A DNA stretch of 64,000 nucleotides from an uncultured Shimia sp. (GCF_947493595.1 NZ_CANLRL010000009.1:124001-188000); one strand, 5' to 3'. Shown: positions 1-9,287, counted from the stretch's first letter. Notes: generated from the sequence alone by a model not told the origin. Numbers and translations are program-made.

Positions 1-1704
1 GGCTTCTTGTCGGAAAACCCTGAGTTTGTGGAGGCTGTCGAGGCTGCAGGCCTCACCTTCATCGGTCCATCTGCCAAAGCCATCCGAGCCATGGGGCTCA
101 AGGACGCTGCCAAAGCGCTTATGGAAGAGGCCAACGTTCCGGTCGTGCCGGGCTATCACGGTGACAATCAGGACGCGGCGTTTTTGGCCGAACAAGCCGA
201 GGCCATCGGCTACCCTGTGCTGATCAAAGCGGTTGCGGGCGGCGGCGGCAAAGGCATGCGTCTTGTTGAGAAACCCGCGGAGTTTGCGGATGCGCTGGCG
301 TCGGCGCAGGGCGAAGCCACCACAGCCTTCGGCAACCCGGATGTATTGATCGAGAAATACGTCACCAGCCCGCGTCACATCGAAGTGCAGGTCTTTGGGG
401 ATGGCGAAAAGGCGGTACATCTGTTTGAGCGGGACTGTTCGCTGCAACGCCGCCACCAAAAGGTCATCGAAGAAGCGCCTGCTCCGGGTATGACCGAAGA
501 AATGCGCGCGGCAATGGGCGACGCTGCTGTACGTGCGGCCGAGGCGATCAACTACAAAGGCGCGGGCACCATTGAGTTTATCGTGGACGGTTCTGATGGC
601 CTGCGCCCGGACGGGTTCTGGTTCATGGAAATGAACACCCGCCTACAGGTGGAGCACCCCGTCACCGAAGCCATCACCGGCGTCGATCTGGTGGAATGGC
701 AATTGCGCGTAGCGTCAGGTGAGCCGCTGCCGAAACAGCAAGACGAGCTGACCATCACCGGCCACTCTTTTGAAGCGCGTATCTATGCTGAAGATGTACC
801 CAAAGGCTTCCTGCCCGCGACCGGTACGCTGTCGCATCTGGAGTTCCCTGCAGCGGCGCGTATCGACAGCGGTGTGCGGGCAGACGACACAATCAGCCCG
901 TGGTATGACCCGATGATTGCCAAGCTGGTGGTGCATGGGGCGACCCGTGAGATTGCCTTGAAACAATTGGAACGCGCGCTGCGCTGGACTGATGTGGGCG
1001 GCACCGTGACCAACGTAAGCTTTCTGGCCTTGCTCGCGGCGCAGCCCAACTTTGTGGCGGGCGACGTTGACACCGGCCTGATCGAGCGCCACATCGACGC
1101 GCTTGCAGTACAGCCGTCGGCCTGCACCAAAGCCCGTTCGGTTGCGGCGCTGACAGCGTTGGGATTGCGGCCACTGGACGGATCCGCGCCGGCCGAAACG
1201 CTGGTACTGTGGTCCCCGCTCACACACAGCGTGTCGATGATCCACAATGAAGAGCGTATCGATGTAGATGTGCGTGTGAATGACACCGGCAATTACAGCG
1301 TTCACGTCGGTGAGGCGGAGCACACCGTCACTTTCAAAGGCGGCAGCTGGTGGGTCGACACAGTCAAAGTTCCCGCGCGTACCGCGCAAAACGGCGACGA
1401 GCTGACCGTGTTCTGGGGCAACGGCTATCGCTTCACTGTCGTGGATCCGCTGGACCGTGAAGACGAAGGCGGGGCAGGCGGCAACGTGATTGCCGCACCG
1501 ATGCCAGGCCTTGTGAAAGCGATTTTTGCGGAGGCCGGACAAGAGGTGAGCGAAGGCGACCGCCTGGCGATCTTGGAAGCTATGAAAATGGAGCATTCTC
1601 TGCTCGCTCCACGTGATGGTGTCGTGGCGGATGTTTTGGCCACCGAGGGCGCACAAGTCGAGGACGGTACGGCCCTAATCCTGTTGGAAGAAGACGAGAC
1701 ATGA
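1..1704 (+). CDS. mccA: Methylcrotonyl-CoA carboxylase biotin-containing (alpha) subunit, 5' end outside window
   Basis: This subunit carboxylates its own biotin with ATP and bicarbonate, the first half of the 3-methylcrotonyl-CoA carboxylase step of leucine breakdown. The frame is open from base 1 and already reads GFLSENPEF, a motif inside the biotin-carboxylase domain, so roughly the first 80 residues lie upstream; the internal TTG at 7 is not the true start. Visible parts are the ATP-grasp glycine loop GGGGKGM (about residue 80 of the visible part), DCSLQRRHQKVIEEAPAP, EMNTRLQVEHP (about 210-220) and a C-terminal biotinyl domain with EAMKMEH at about 526-532, whose central lysine carries biotin. 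Propionyl-CoA carboxylase alpha is the main alternative, but HMG-CoA lyase and methylglutaconyl-CoA hydratase downstream favour the leucine pathway. The stop overlaps the next start (ATGA). Confidence 0.93.
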   Translation, partial: GFLSENPEFVEAVEAAGLTFIGPSAKAIRAMGLKDAAKALMEEANVPVVPGYHGDNQDAAFLAEQAEAIGYPVLIKAVAGGGGKGMRLVEKPAEFADALASAQGEATTAFGNPDVLIEKYVTSPRHIEVQVFGDGEKAVHLFERDCSLQRRHQKVIEEAPAPGMTEEMRAAMGDAAVRAAEAINYKGAGTIEFIVDGSDGLRPDGFWFMEMNTRLQVEHPVTEAITGVDLVEWQLRVASGEPLPKQQDELTITGHSFEARIYAEDVPKGFLPATGTLSHLEFPAAARIDSGVRADDTISPWYDPMIAKLVVHGATREIALKQLERALRWTDVGGTVTNVSFLALLAAQPNFVAGDVDTGLIERHIDALAVQPSACTKARSVAALTALGLRPLDGSAPAETLVLWSPLTHSVSMIHNEERIDVDVRVNDTGNYSVHVGEAEHTVTFKGGSWWVDTVKVPARTAQNGDELTVFWGNGYRFTVVDPLDREDEGGAGGNVIAAPMPGLVKAIFAEAGQEVSEGDRLAILEAMKMEHSLLAPRDGVVADVLATEGAQVEDGTALILLEEDET

Positions 1705-2372
1705 GTGCGGTCCTGCATTCCATTGCGGGCAGCCGGTCCTTTCGGGTGAACTGGCTGCTTCACGAGTTGGAGGAAACGGTGCAGATCGTGCCGTACCAGA
1801 TTATGGACGGCTCATTGCAGCAGCCTGACTTCAAAGCTATGTCTCCCGCCCGGCGCGTGCCGGCGTTGGAAATCGACGGACGGGTGCTCTATGAAAGCGG
1901 CGCGATTGTGCAGTACCTCTGCGAAACCCGCGAGGGGCATGGCTTGATGCCAGAGGTCGGCGGTGAGGAGCGGGCTGACTGGTTGCAATGGCTGTATTAC
2001 GCAGAGACCATCGCGGCGGGCATTCAGAACCTCAACATGCAGCATCTGTTCCTGCCCAAAGATTGGATGAAGTCTCCCACTGTGATGGGGATTGAAACCA
2101 AACGGCTGGCGATTGCTTTGAAGGCAGTTGAGGGCACGTTGGCCGACGGACGGGAGTTTTTGTTGAGAAGCGGGTTTTCGGCGTCGGATGTGATGATGGG
2201 TTTCACGCTGGAAAGCGCCAGCCGATATGTGCGGTTTGATGGCTACCCGTTGACCACGGCCTATCTGCGCCGGATTGAAGCGCGTCCGGCCTATCAGGCG
2301 GCGCAGGCCGCTGAAGGGGAACAGCAGTTTTACACGCAAGACTTCTATGACTTGCCGGAGCAAGGGGCCTGA
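1701..2372 (+). CDS. Glutathione S-transferase family protein
   Basis: 223 residues. The N-terminal 80 or so look like the thioredoxin-fold GST domain: HSIAGSRSFRVNWLLHELE at the glutathione side, then RRVPALEIDGRVLYESGAI, the usual VPALE...ES glutathione-binding stretch. The rest is a helical GST C-terminal domain. It sits inside the leucine-degradation operon, overlapping the upstream carboxylase gene by 4 bases and ending 2 bases before HMG-CoA lyase, so it is almost certainly cotranscribed. Its substrate cannot be read from the sequence; detoxifying a reactive acyl-CoA intermediate would fit the context but is inference. Confidence 0.88.
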   Translation: MSAVLHSIAGSRSFRVNWLLHELEETVQIVPYQIMDGSLQQPDFKAMSPARRVPALEIDGRVLYESGAIVQYLCETREGHGLMPEVGGEERADWLQWLYYAETIAAGIQNLNMQHLFLPKDWMKSPTVMGIETKRLAIALKAVEGTLADGREFLLRSGFSASDVMMGFTLESASRYVRFDGYPLTTAYLRRIEARPAYQAAQAAEGEQQFYTQDFYDLPEQGA

Positions 2373-2374
2373 CC

Positions 2375-3229
2375 ATGTCCACAACCGTTGAAATTTTCGA
2401 AATGGGCCCGCGGGACGGGCTGCAAAACGAAAAGCGCCAAATCCCGACATCTGAGAAAGTTGCGTTGGTGGATTGCCTGTCCAAAGCGGGTTTCAAGCGC
2501 ATCGAGGTAGCGAGTTTTGTCAGCCCCAAATGGGTGCCGCAAATGGCGGACTCGGCGGAAGTCCTTGCGGGAATTATCCGCGCTGAAGGCATCAGCTACG
2601 CAGCTCTCACACCCAACATGCGCGGCTTTGAGGGGGCAGTGGCTGCCAAGGCAGATGAGATTGCAATCTTCGGTTCTGCCTCTGAAGGCTTTTCCAAAGC
2701 CAACATCAACGCCACCATCGCGGAGAGCCTGGAACGTTTTGCGCCTGTGGTGGCCGCGGCCAAAGAAATCGGTCTGCCTGTGCGCGGCTATGTGAGCTGT
2801 GTCACTGATTGCCCTTACGATGGAGCGACACCGCCTGAAAAAGTCGTGGAAGTCGCGAAGCACCTGTTTGACGCGGGCTGCTATGAGATCAGCCTGGGCG
2901 ACACCATCGGTCAAGGCACGCCAGAGAGCATTTCGGCTATGTTGAAAGCCGTGTTGGACGTGGTGCCTGCCGACATGCTGGCAGGCCATTATCACGACAC
3001 TGCTGGCCGTGCCTTGGCGAACATCGAAGCGTCTCTGGAACTTGGGGTGCGGGTGTTTGATGCCGCCGTTGGTGGTCTGGGCGGCTGCCCCTATGCGCCA
3101 GGGGCCAAAGGCAATGTGGCCACAGAAGCCGTGGATGCGCGCCTTAAGGCGCTGGGCTACGAGACAGGCCTCGATACCGCCGTTCTGGCGCAAGCGGCAG
3201 AGATGGCGCGGGCCATGCGGGGGCAATAA
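2375..3229 (+). CDS. mvaB: Hydroxymethylglutaryl-CoA lyase
   Basis: Cleaves (S)-3-hydroxy-3-methylglutaryl-CoA to acetyl-CoA and acetoacetate, the last step of leucine catabolism. The 284 residues match the bacterial family length. The N-terminus has EMGPRDGLQNEK, the metal- and substrate-binding strand of the DRE-TIM barrel family. The C-terminal part has GHYHDTAGRALANI, with the histidine metal ligands, and GGLGGCPYAPGAKGNVATE, the flexible loop with the catalytic cysteine. The stop overlaps the next gene by one base (TAATG). Confidence 0.95.
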   Translation: MSTTVEIFEMGPRDGLQNEKRQIPTSEKVALVDCLSKAGFKRIEVASFVSPKWVPQMADSAEVLAGIIRAEGISYAALTPNMRGFEGAVAAKADEIAIFGSASEGFSKANINATIAESLERFAPVVAAAKEIGLPVRGYVSCVTDCPYDGATPPEKVVEVAKHLFDAGCYEISLGDTIGQGTPESISAMLKAVLDVVPADMLAGHYHDTAGRALANIEASLELGVRVFDAAVGGLGGCPYAPGAKGNVATEAVDARLKALGYETGLDTAVLAQAAEMARAMRGQ

Positions 3230-3753
3230 TGCCGGTTCTGTTGTGTTTGTCTGGGCTGCCCGGTGTTGGCAAAAGCACCATTGCCCGTGCTCTAGCGGAA
3301 CAAGCCGGCGCTTTACATTTGCGCATAGACGAGATGGAAGCTGCGATGCGGCAGTCTCACATGACGTGTGATGACCTCGCAGATGGTGGCTACGCCGCAG
3401 CTCAGGCCGTCGCCGGCGCAGCTTTGGATCAAGGGTTTGATGTTATTGCGGACAGTGTAAACCCTATCGCACTGACCCGCCGGGACTGGCGACAGCCTTC
3501 CAAACACCACCATCATCTGGATGTGGTGATCACGTGTTCCGATCCGGCTGAGCACAGGCGGCGTGTAGACACACGTGAAAACGACATTGAAGGGCATACC
3601 TTGCCCACTTGGGAAGCAGTGCAAAACCGCCGGTTTGAGCCCTTTCCCGACGCTGACATTCACCTGGACGCCAGCCAGCTGAGCAGAGAAGGGGCGATCT
3701 TGCGCCTGTTCGCGGCAATGCAGGCCACCAAACACGAGGACACCCATGTTTGA
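3229..3753 (+). CDS. Small P-loop kinase-like ATPase (AAA_33 type)
   Basis: 174 residues beginning almost at once with a Walker A loop, LSGLPGVGKSTIA (about residues 8-20), followed by RIDEMEAAMR and an internal DVIADSVNPIALTRRDW segment. This layout resembles gluconokinase, chloramphenicol-phosphotransferase and zeta-toxin-like small kinases, which phosphorylate small molecules; the substrate is unknown. It overlaps HMG-CoA lyase upstream by 1 base and the hydratase downstream by 8 bases, so translation is probably coupled. No antitoxin-like partner is present, which argues against a toxin role. Confidence 0.75.
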   Translation: MPVLLCLSGLPGVGKSTIARALAEQAGALHLRIDEMEAAMRQSHMTCDDLADGGYAAAQAVAGAALDQGFDVIADSVNPIALTRRDWRQPSKHHHHLDVVITCSDPAEHRRRVDTRENDIEGHTLPTWEAVQNRRFEPFPDADIHLDASQLSREGAILRLFAAMQATKHEDTHV

Positions 3754-4528
3754 AACTCTGACCATAGACATTGACGACCGCGGCGTTGCCACGCTCACTC
3801 TGAACCGTCCGGAAAAGCACAACGCCATGTCTGGGCAAATGATTGTCGAGTTAAAGCAAACTGCTGAAGCGCTTGGTGCAGATGACAGAGTTCGTGTGGT
3901 CGTTCTGACCGGCGCCGGAAAGAGCTTCTGCGCCGGGGGGGACCTTGCTTGGATGCAGGCGCAGATGGCGGCGGATCCAGACACGCGCTTTGTTGAAGCA
4001 CGCAAGCTGGCCGAGGCGCTGCAAGCGCTTAACACCATGCCAAAGCCGTTGATTGGCCGACTTCAGGGCAATGCCTTTGGCGGTGGGGTCGGTATGGCCA
4101 GTGTCTGTGACGTAGCGATTGGCGTGGACACGCTGACCATGGGGCTGACGGAAACCAAACTTGGCCTGATCCCAGCCACCATCGGCCCCTATGTGCTGTC
4201 GCGCATGGGCGAAGCCATGGCGCGCCGAGTCTTTATGTCTGCCCGATTGTTCAAAGCGCCTGAAGCAGTCACCTTGGGGCTTTTGGCAAAGGCGGTACCT
4301 ACAGATGAATTGGACGCAGCGGTCGAGGCTGAAGTCACACCCTATTTGGCCTGCGCGCCGGGGGCTGTGGCCCGGGCCAAGGCGCTTGCGCGCAAGTTAG
4401 GCCCAACCATTGACGATGATGTGATTGACCACACCATCCGTGAGTTGGTGGCCTGCTGGGAAGGCGACGAGGCCAAAGATGGCATTGGTGCATTCTTTGC
4501 CAAGCAAAAGCCAAACTGGGCGTCGTGA
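3746..4528 (+). CDS. liuC: Methylglutaconyl-CoA hydratase (enoyl-CoA hydratase/isomerase family)
   Basis: A crotonase-fold protein of 260 residues. It probably hydrates 3-methylglutaconyl-CoA to HMG-CoA, supplying the lyase encoded just upstream. LNRPEKHNAMSGQM is the CoA-binding entry, GAGKSFCAGGDLAWMQ is the first oxyanion-hole strand, and GRLQGNAFGGGVGMASVCD is the second oxyanion-hole and active-site helix region. Substrate choice within this family is hard to read from sequence; the assignment rests on the operon. A hairpin at 4544-4567 follows the gene. Confidence 0.87.
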   Translation: MFETLTIDIDDRGVATLTLNRPEKHNAMSGQMIVELKQTAEALGADDRVRVVVLTGAGKSFCAGGDLAWMQAQMAADPDTRFVEARKLAEALQALNTMPKPLIGRLQGNAFGGGVGMASVCDVAIGVDTLTMGLTETKLGLIPATIGPYVLSRMGEAMARRVFMSARLFKAPEAVTLGLLAKAVPTDELDAAVEAEVTPYLACAPGAVARAKALARKLGPTIDDDVIDHTIRELVACWEGDEAKDGIGAFFAKQKPNWAS

Positions 4529-4543
4529 AGCCAAAGACGCTCC

Positions 4544-4567
4544 GTGGAGGCTCTATTGGGCCTCCAC
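4544..4567 (+). terminator. Hairpin after the leucine-degradation operon
   Basis: An 8-bp perfect stem (GTGGAGGC / GCCTCCAC) around an 8-base loop, 16 bases after the liuC stop. No run of T follows, so it may be a weak or Rho-assisted terminator or an mRNA-stabilising 3' hairpin. Confidence 0.5.
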
Positions 4568-4731
4568 ACCTGAAGCCGTCTAAATATCCGGTACATCACG
4601 GTTTTTATGCATCTGGGCGGATGCCGTGAATTGGCAAGGATGAAACTCATTTTCCGACTGAAACGCTTGGGTAGGCGCGGATTTGGAATCAAGGGTCAAA
4701 TTGTCCTGTTTCAAGAGGCTGGTTGGAAAAT

Positions 4732-4760
4732 TTGACACCGGCTTAATGCCGCACATAGAT
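4732..4760 (+). promoter_or_regulatory. Candidate nuo operon promoter
   Basis: A perfect TTGACA at 4732-4737, then 17 bases, then ATAGAT at 4755-4760. The -35 match is good and the -10 match is weak. If real, the nuoA leader would be about 160 bases. It is the best sigma-70-like pair in the gap, judged by eye only. Confidence 0.35.
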
Positions 4761-4926
4761 GTGAGAATTGTTTAAGTATTTGTTTTCAATCCTAAAACAT
4801 CAAAGTCACGCCCTGCTCAAAACTTGCGCTAAATGTTGACCCCGCCATAGGGCAGGGGTAAACCCCGCAGAGAGTCTACACAGCCATCTGACTGCACCGT
4901 GCTGGCGTGCATGAAAGGAGCTACCC

Positions 4927-5292
4927 TTGGAAGAGATGCTTCGGGAATATTTTCCCATCCTCATCTTCGCTGCCGTTGCCATCGGTCTCGGTCTTGTTTT
5001 CATTCTCGCAGCCGTTGTTTTGGCCGTCCGCAACCCGGACCCGGAAAAAGTTTCGGCCTATGAATGCGGTTTCAACGCCTTTGATGACGCGCGTATGAAA
5101 TTTGACGTTCGGTTCTACCTCGTCTCGATCCTTTTCATCATCTTCGATCTGGAAATTGCTTTCCTCTTCCCTTGGGCCGTCGCCTTCAAGGATGTTTCGA
5201 TGGTGGGGTTCTGGTCGATGATGGTGTTCCTCGCGGTTCTGACCATTGGCTTTGCCTATGAGTGGAAAAAAGGAGCTCTGGAATGGGAGTGA
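4927..5292 (+). CDS. nuoA: NADH-quinone oxidoreductase subunit A
   Basis: Membrane subunit of complex I, 121 residues with three predicted transmembrane helices. Family signatures are [14 protein letters not shown], the loop that lies near the quinone site, and [23 protein letters not shown]. The start is a TTG at 4927: AAAGGAG ends 6 bases before it, whereas the in-frame ATG at 4936 is spaced too far from the ribosome-binding site. First gene of a 14-subunit operon; it overlaps the nuoB start. Confidence 0.96.
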   Translation: MEEMLREYFPILIFAAVAIGLGLVFILAAVVLAVRNPDPEKVSAYECGFNAFDDARMKFDVRFYLVSILFIIFDLEIAFLFPWAVAFKDVSMVGFWSMMVFLAVLTIGFAYEWKKGALEWE

Positions 5293-5816
5293 TGACGGGC
5301 GCAAACACCGCTGGTGTTGACAAGGAAGTTGTCACCCAGGCGCTGAATTCCGAGCTTCAGGATAAAGGCTTCCTGCTGACCAACGCGGAAGATCTGATCA
5401 ACTGGGGCCGCACCGGCTCTCTGCATTGGATGACCTTTGGTCTGGCCTGCTGTGCGGTTGAGATGATGCACACCTCTATGCCGCGTTACGATGCGGAGCG
5501 CTTTGGTATCGCCCCGCGCGCCTCCCCACGTCAGTCTGACGTGATGATTGTGGCGGGTACGCTGACCAACAAAATGGCGCCTGCTTTGCGCAAGGTCTAC
5601 GACCAGATGCCAGAGCCACGCTACGTGATCTCCATGGGCTCCTGTGCCAATGGCGGCGGCTATTACCACTACAGCTACTCTGTTGTGCGCGGCTGTGACC
5701 GCATTGTGCCGGTCGACATTTATGTTCCGGGCTGCCCGCCAACCGCCGAAGCGCTGCTCTACGGTCTGTTGCAGCTGCAACGCAAAATCCGCCGCACGGG
5801 GACAATTGAACGATGA
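5283..5816 (+). CDS. nuoB: NADH-quinone oxidoreductase subunit B
   Basis: Peripheral-arm subunit that binds cluster N2, the 4Fe-4S centre that reduces quinone. 177 residues from ATG 5283, chosen because AGGAG at 5271-5275 is 7 bases upstream; an ATG at 5292 is also possible. Cluster ligands are visible in [13 protein letters not shown] (the adjacent cysteine pair), [12 protein letters not shown] and [17 protein letters not shown]. The end overlaps nuoC by 4 bases. Confidence 0.96.
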   Translation: MGVMTGANTAGVDKEVVTQALNSELQDKGFLLTNAEDLINWGRTGSLHWMTFGLACCAVEMMHTSMPRYDAERFGIAPRASPRQSDVMIVAGTLTNKMAPALRKVYDQMPEPRYVISMGSCANGGGYYHYSYSVVRGCDRIVPVDIYVPGCPPTAEALLYGLLQLQRKIRRTGTIER

Positions 5817-6418
5817 CCGAAGCCCTGAAAGAACTTGGTGCTCACATTGAGCTCAAACGCCCGGATTGTGTGATTGGTTGGGATGTTGCATTTGACGAGC
5901 TGACCATCGATGTGGCCCCAGCCAACATCGCGCCGTTTGTGGAATTCCTGCGCAACGATCCGACCTGTCGCTTCTCCACTCTCGTGGATATCACGGCCGT
6001 GGATTATCCTGAGCGGTCCAAGCGCTTTGATGTCGTCTACCACTTCCTGAGCATGTATCAGAACCACCGCGTGCGTCTGCGCGTTTCTGTGCGCGAAGAT
6101 GAGATGATGCCCTCCGTTGTGCCGGTGCACCCCTCCGCAAACTGGTTTGAGCGTGAAGTGTTCGACATGTTCGGCATCATCTTCTCCGACCACCCGGACC
6201 TGCGTCGCCTGCTGACGGATTATGGCTTCCGTGGCCACCCTCTGCGCAAGGACTTCCCGACCACCGGTTACACAGAAGTGCGGTACGACGAAGTGCAAAA
6301 ACGCGTGGTTTATGAACCTGTGCAACTGACACAGGACTACCGACAGTTTGACTTCATGTCTCCGTGGGAAGGGGCTGAATACATCCTGCCCGGTGACGAA
6401 AAAGGGGACGCGAAATGA
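5813..6418 (+). CDS. nuoC: NADH-quinone oxidoreductase subunit C
   Basis: The 30-kDa peripheral-arm subunit of complex I, 201 residues, not fused to nuoD as it is in E. coli. The family signature [19 protein letters not shown] and the following [19 protein letters not shown] are clear. The start codon overlaps the nuoB stop and its stop overlaps the nuoD start, so translation is coupled across B-C-D. Confidence 0.96.
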   Translation: MTEALKELGAHIELKRPDCVIGWDVAFDELTIDVAPANIAPFVEFLRNDPTCRFSTLVDITAVDYPERSKRFDVVYHFLSMYQNHRVRLRVSVREDEMMPSVVPVHPSANWFEREVFDMFGIIFSDHPDLRRLLTDYGFRGHPLRKDFPTTGYTEVRYDEVQKRVVYEPVQLTQDYRQFDFMSPWEGAEYILPGDEKGDAK

Positions 6419-7641
6419 TGGACGGCTCCAAATTTGACGACGGCAGCGTGGACGCGCTGAGCGGCGAACAGCAGATCCGCAACTTCAACATCAACTTCGG
6501 CCCGCAGCACCCTGCGGCCCACGGCGTGCTGCGTCTGGTTCTGGAACTGGACGGTGAGATTGTCGAGCGTTGCGACCCGCACGTTGGCTTGCTGCACCGT
6601 GGCACTGAAAAGCTGATGGAAAGCCGCACCTACCTGCAAAACCTGCCCTATCTGGATCGCCTCGACTATGTGGCGCCGATGAACCAAGAACATGCATGGT
6701 GTCTGGCGATTGAAAAGCTGACCGGCACCGAGGTGCCACGTCGTGCGCAGCTCATTCGTGTGCTGTTCTGCGAAATTGGCCGTATTCTGAACCACCTGAT
6801 GAACATCACCACACAGGCGATGGACGTTGGCGCGCTGACCCCGCCGCTGTGGGGCTTTGAAGAGCGTGAGAAGCTGATGGTGTTCTATGAGCGTGCTTGT
6901 GGTGCGCGTCTACACGCCAACTACTTCCGCCCCGGCGGTGTGCACCAGGATCTGCCAGATCAATTGGTGGATGACATCGAAGAATGGGCGATTGAGTTCC
7001 CGGAAGTGATCGCTGACATCGACGGGTTGCTGACCGAAAACCGCGTCTTCAAGCAGCGCAACGTCGACATTGGCGTCGTGAACGAAGAAGAGGTTCTGCA
7101 ATTCGCCATGTCCGGCGTTATGGCACGCTCGGCCGGCCTCGCATGGGACCTGCGTCGTGCGCAACCTTATGAATGCTACGATGAGTTTGAGTTCCAAATT
7201 CCGGTTGGCAAAAATGGCGACTGTTACGACCGCTACTTGATGCGCATGGAAGAAATGCGCCAGTCGCTGTCGATCATGCGTCAGGCCATTGTGAAACTGC
7301 GTGAAGCCACCGGTGACGTACTGTCTCGTGGCAAGCTGACCCCGCCCAAACGCGGTGACATGAAAACCTCGATGGAAAGCCTGATCCACCACTTCAAGCT
7401 CTACACCGAAGGCTTCCACGTGCCCGCTGGTGAGGTTTATGCCGCCGTCGAAGCCCCCAAAGGTGAATTTGGCGTCTACATGGTCGCTGATGGCACCAAC
7501 AAACCTTATCGCGCCAAGCTGCGCGCACCGGGCTACCTGCACCTGCAGGCGATGGACCACATCGCAACCGGCCACCAGCTTGCCGACGTGGCCGCCATCA
7601 TCGGCACCATGGATATCGTGTTCGGGGAGATCGACCGATGA
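6415..7641 (+). CDS. nuoD: NADH-quinone oxidoreductase subunit D
   Basis: The 49-kDa subunit of complex I, 408 residues, which forms the quinone-binding pocket with Nuo[16 protein letters not shown] carries the conserved histidines at the quinone head-group site, followed by [13 protein letters not shown] and the C-terminal DIVFGEIDR, which ends as in all family members. Two consecutive ATG codons (6415 and 6418) could start it. The stop overlaps the next small gene. Confidence 0.97.
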   Translation: MMDGSKFDDGSVDALSGEQQIRNFNINFGPQHPAAHGVLRLVLELDGEIVERCDPHVGLLHRGTEKLMESRTYLQNLPYLDRLDYVAPMNQEHAWCLAIEKLTGTEVPRRAQLIRVLFCEIGRILNHLMNITTQAMDVGALTPPLWGFEEREKLMVFYERACGARLHANYFRPGGVHQDLPDQLVDDIEEWAIEFPEVIADIDGLLTENRVFKQRNVDIGVVNEEEVLQFAMSGVMARSAGLAWDLRRAQPYECYDEFEFQIPVGKNGDCYDRYLMRMEEMRQSLSIMRQAIVKLREATGDVLSRGKLTPPKRGDMKTSMESLIHHFKLYTEGFHVPAGEVYAAVEAPKGEFGVYMVADGTNKPYRAKLRAPGYLHLQAMDHIATGHQLADVAAIIGTMDIVFGEIDR

Positions 7642-7907
7642 AAACGCGCGTTTCTATTGGGGCAGCTGTTCTGGCACTGAGCTGCCAAACAGCCTCGGCT
7701 GATCCCTCCTTTCCGGACATGGTCGCCAATTCAAATGGCTACCTGCACATCCGTGACAACGTTGTTCTCGTCGAGACCGATGACGGCAGCTACATGTGTC
7801 GTTTAAACGTCACCGATGCTGCTTTTAACGCCCAGGAAAAGGGCGAGGACATTCCGGGGGACGCGGCCTCCGCGACCTGTATTCCGCTTGAGGAGTTCGA
7901 AAACTAA
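7638..7907 (+). CDS. Small secreted protein of unknown function inside the nuo operon
   Basis: 89 residues. The first 21 or so look like a Sec signal peptide ([21 protein letters not shown], probable cleavage after ASA), so the mature protein of about 68 residues should be periplasmic. It contains two cysteines (YMCRL and SATCIPL) that could form a disulfide. It overlaps nuoD (ATGA) and nuoE (TAATG), so it is cotranslated with complex I subunits. I do not recognise a family. Extra reading frames of this kind are known in nuo operons of Paracoccus and Rhodobacter. Confidence 0.8.
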   Translation: MKTRVSIGAAVLALSCQTASADPSFPDMVANSNGYLHIRDNVVLVETDDGSYMCRLNVTDAAFNAQEKGEDIPGDAASATCIPLEEFEN

Positions 7908-9052
7908 TGCTCCGTCGCCTGTATCATGACCAACCAGAAAGCTTTGCTTTCACCGAGGCCAACCAGACTTGGGCCGAGGCTCAAATCACCAAATACCCCG
8001 AAGGCCGCCAAGCCTCCGCTGTGATCCCACTTCTGTGGCGCGCGCAGGAACAGGAAGGCTGGCTGTCTAAGCCCGCGATTGAAACCGTCGCCGATATGCT
8101 CGACATGGCCTATATCCGCGTGCTCGAAGTGGCCTCTTTCTACTTCATGTTCCAGATGCAGCCGGTTGGCTCCGTCGCGCACATTCAGATTTGCGGAACC
8201 ACGTCCTGCATGATCTGTGGCGCCGAAGACCTGATCACTGTCTGCAAAGAGAAAATTGCTGCGAAGCCACATCAGTTGAGCGCAGACGGTAAGTTTTCTT
8301 GGGAAGAAGTTGAATGTCTTGGTGCCTGCACTAACGCGCCAATGGCGCAAATTGGCAAAGACTACTTCGAAGACCTGACCGCCGACGGGTTTGCCACAAT
8401 GCTGGATGAGTTGGCCGCTGGCAAGGTGCCAACACCGGGCCCTCAGAACGGCCGTTATTCCTCTGAGCCGCTTTCCGGTCTGACCAGCCTCAAAGAATAC
8501 GACAGCGGCAAGACGCAATACAACGCGTCCGCGCAGCTGGCGACGGATATTGGCGACTCCATCAAACGCATCGACGGCACGGAAGTGCCGATTTTGACCC
8601 CTTGGGTTGGCAAGGACGGCGTTGTTGCCGGGCGCGCTGCTGAAGGTCAGCCGCCAATGCCAGCTCCGACACCCAAGCCGGCTGTTAAGCAGGCGGAAGA
8701 GGCCAAAAAAGCCGCCAAACCGAAAGCTGAGAAGGCTGAGACCAATTCGGACAAGCCTAAGGCCAAGAAACCTGCACCTAAGAAAGCCGCCAAAGCAGAC
8801 ACCGCCGACGATCTGAAACAGCTCAAGGGCGTTGGCCCGGCGCTGGAGAAGAAGCTGCACGCTAACGGTGTGACCACCTTTGCGCAGATCGCTGCTTGGG
8901 GTCCGGCAGAAATCGAAGACATGGACGACAAACTGTCGTTCAAAGGCCGCATTGAGCGTGATGGCTGGGTGGATCAGGCCAAATTGCTGGCGGCGGGCGA
9001 AGAAACAGAGTTCTCCAAGAAAGTCGCCAAAGGCGACGTCTACGAGGATTGA
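7907..9052 (+). CDS. nuoE: NADH-quinone oxidoreductase subunit E with C-terminal extension
   Basis: The 24-kDa subunit of complex I, which binds a 2Fe-2S cluster beside the NuoF flavin. Residues 1 to about 170 are the normal domain, with ligands in [12 protein letters not shown] and [10 protein letters not shown]. The protein is 381 residues, far longer than a typical NuoE. A tail follows: an Ala/Lys/Pro-rich, probably disordered linker (about 245-300), then a compact domain with [17 protein letters not shown] and [16 protein letters not shown], resembling the helix-hairpin-helix module seen at the C-terminus of some alphaproteobacterial L21 proteins. The role of the tail is unknown. Confidence 0.95.
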   Translation: MLRRLYHDQPESFAFTEANQTWAEAQITKYPEGRQASAVIPLLWRAQEQEGWLSKPAIETVADMLDMAYIRVLEVASFYFMFQMQPVGSVAHIQICGTTSCMICGAEDLITVCKEKIAAKPHQLSADGKFSWEEVECLGACTNAPMAQIGKDYFEDLTADGFATMLDELAAGKVPTPGPQNGRYSSEPLSGLTSLKEYDSGKTQYNASAQLATDIGDSIKRIDGTEVPILTPWVGKDGVVAGRAAEGQPPMPAPTPKPAVKQAEEAKKAAKPKAEKAETNSDKPKAKKPAPKKAAKADTADDLKQLKGVGPALEKKLHANGVTTFAQIAAWGPAEIEDMDDKLSFKGRIERDGWVDQAKLLAAGEETEFSKKVAKGDVYED

Positions 9053-9055
9053 TAA

Positions 9056-9283
9056 ATGACTGAGAGACAATCGGATCAGGACTTGGCGCGCAAAAGCCGC
9101 ATGGTTTCGGTGGTAATCGCCGGAACCATTCTGATTTGGCTGGCTCTCAACGTGATTGGAAAGATGGCGGGATTGCCAGGGCGCTTTGCGCTTCTGTTTG
9201 ATTTTGCTGCAATGGCCGCGCTGATCTGGGCGTTGGTCAACATCTATCAGATCTGGCGCGCGCGTCAGGCAGACAAAGGGTAA
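9056..9283 (+). CDS. Small two-helix membrane protein (DUF5337-like) in nuo operon
   Basis: 75 residues with a basic N-terminus ([13 protein letters not shown]) and two strong transmembrane stretches at about 15-35 and 45-65, ending in the basic tail RARQADKG. It resembles the rhodobacterial family I know as DUF5337, assigned from memory. It sits 3 bases after nuoE and 4 bases before nuoF. No catalytic residues are evident; an assembly or membrane-arm role would be inference. Confidence 0.78.
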   Translation: MTERQSDQDLARKSRMVSVVIAGTILIWLALNVIGKMAGLPGRFALLFDFAAMAALIWALVNIYQIWRARQADKG

Positions 9284-9287
9284 CGGG

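Larger units (their letters stand above)
4529..4926. other. 398-bp non-coding gap between liuC and nuoA
   Basis: I see no credible gene here. It holds the 4544-4567 hairpin and an interrupted hairpin at 4596-4629 (outer TCACG/CGTGA, inner GCATC/GATGC, with a T-rich bulge on the 5' side). An AT-rich stretch at about 4732-4800 probably contains the nuo promoter, and the region ends with the nuoA ribosome-binding site AAAGGAG at 4914-4920. The long leader leaves room for nuo regulation, but no known operator was recognised. Confidence 0.6.

Noticed and set aside
3229-3753. Zeta-toxin-like toxin-antitoxin system
   Set aside because: The kinase fold is similar, but no antitoxin partner is present and the gene is embedded in a metabolic operon.
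4806-5033. Small minus-strand frame upstream of nuoA
   Set aside because: It overlaps the nuoA start and has no ribosome-binding site or motif.
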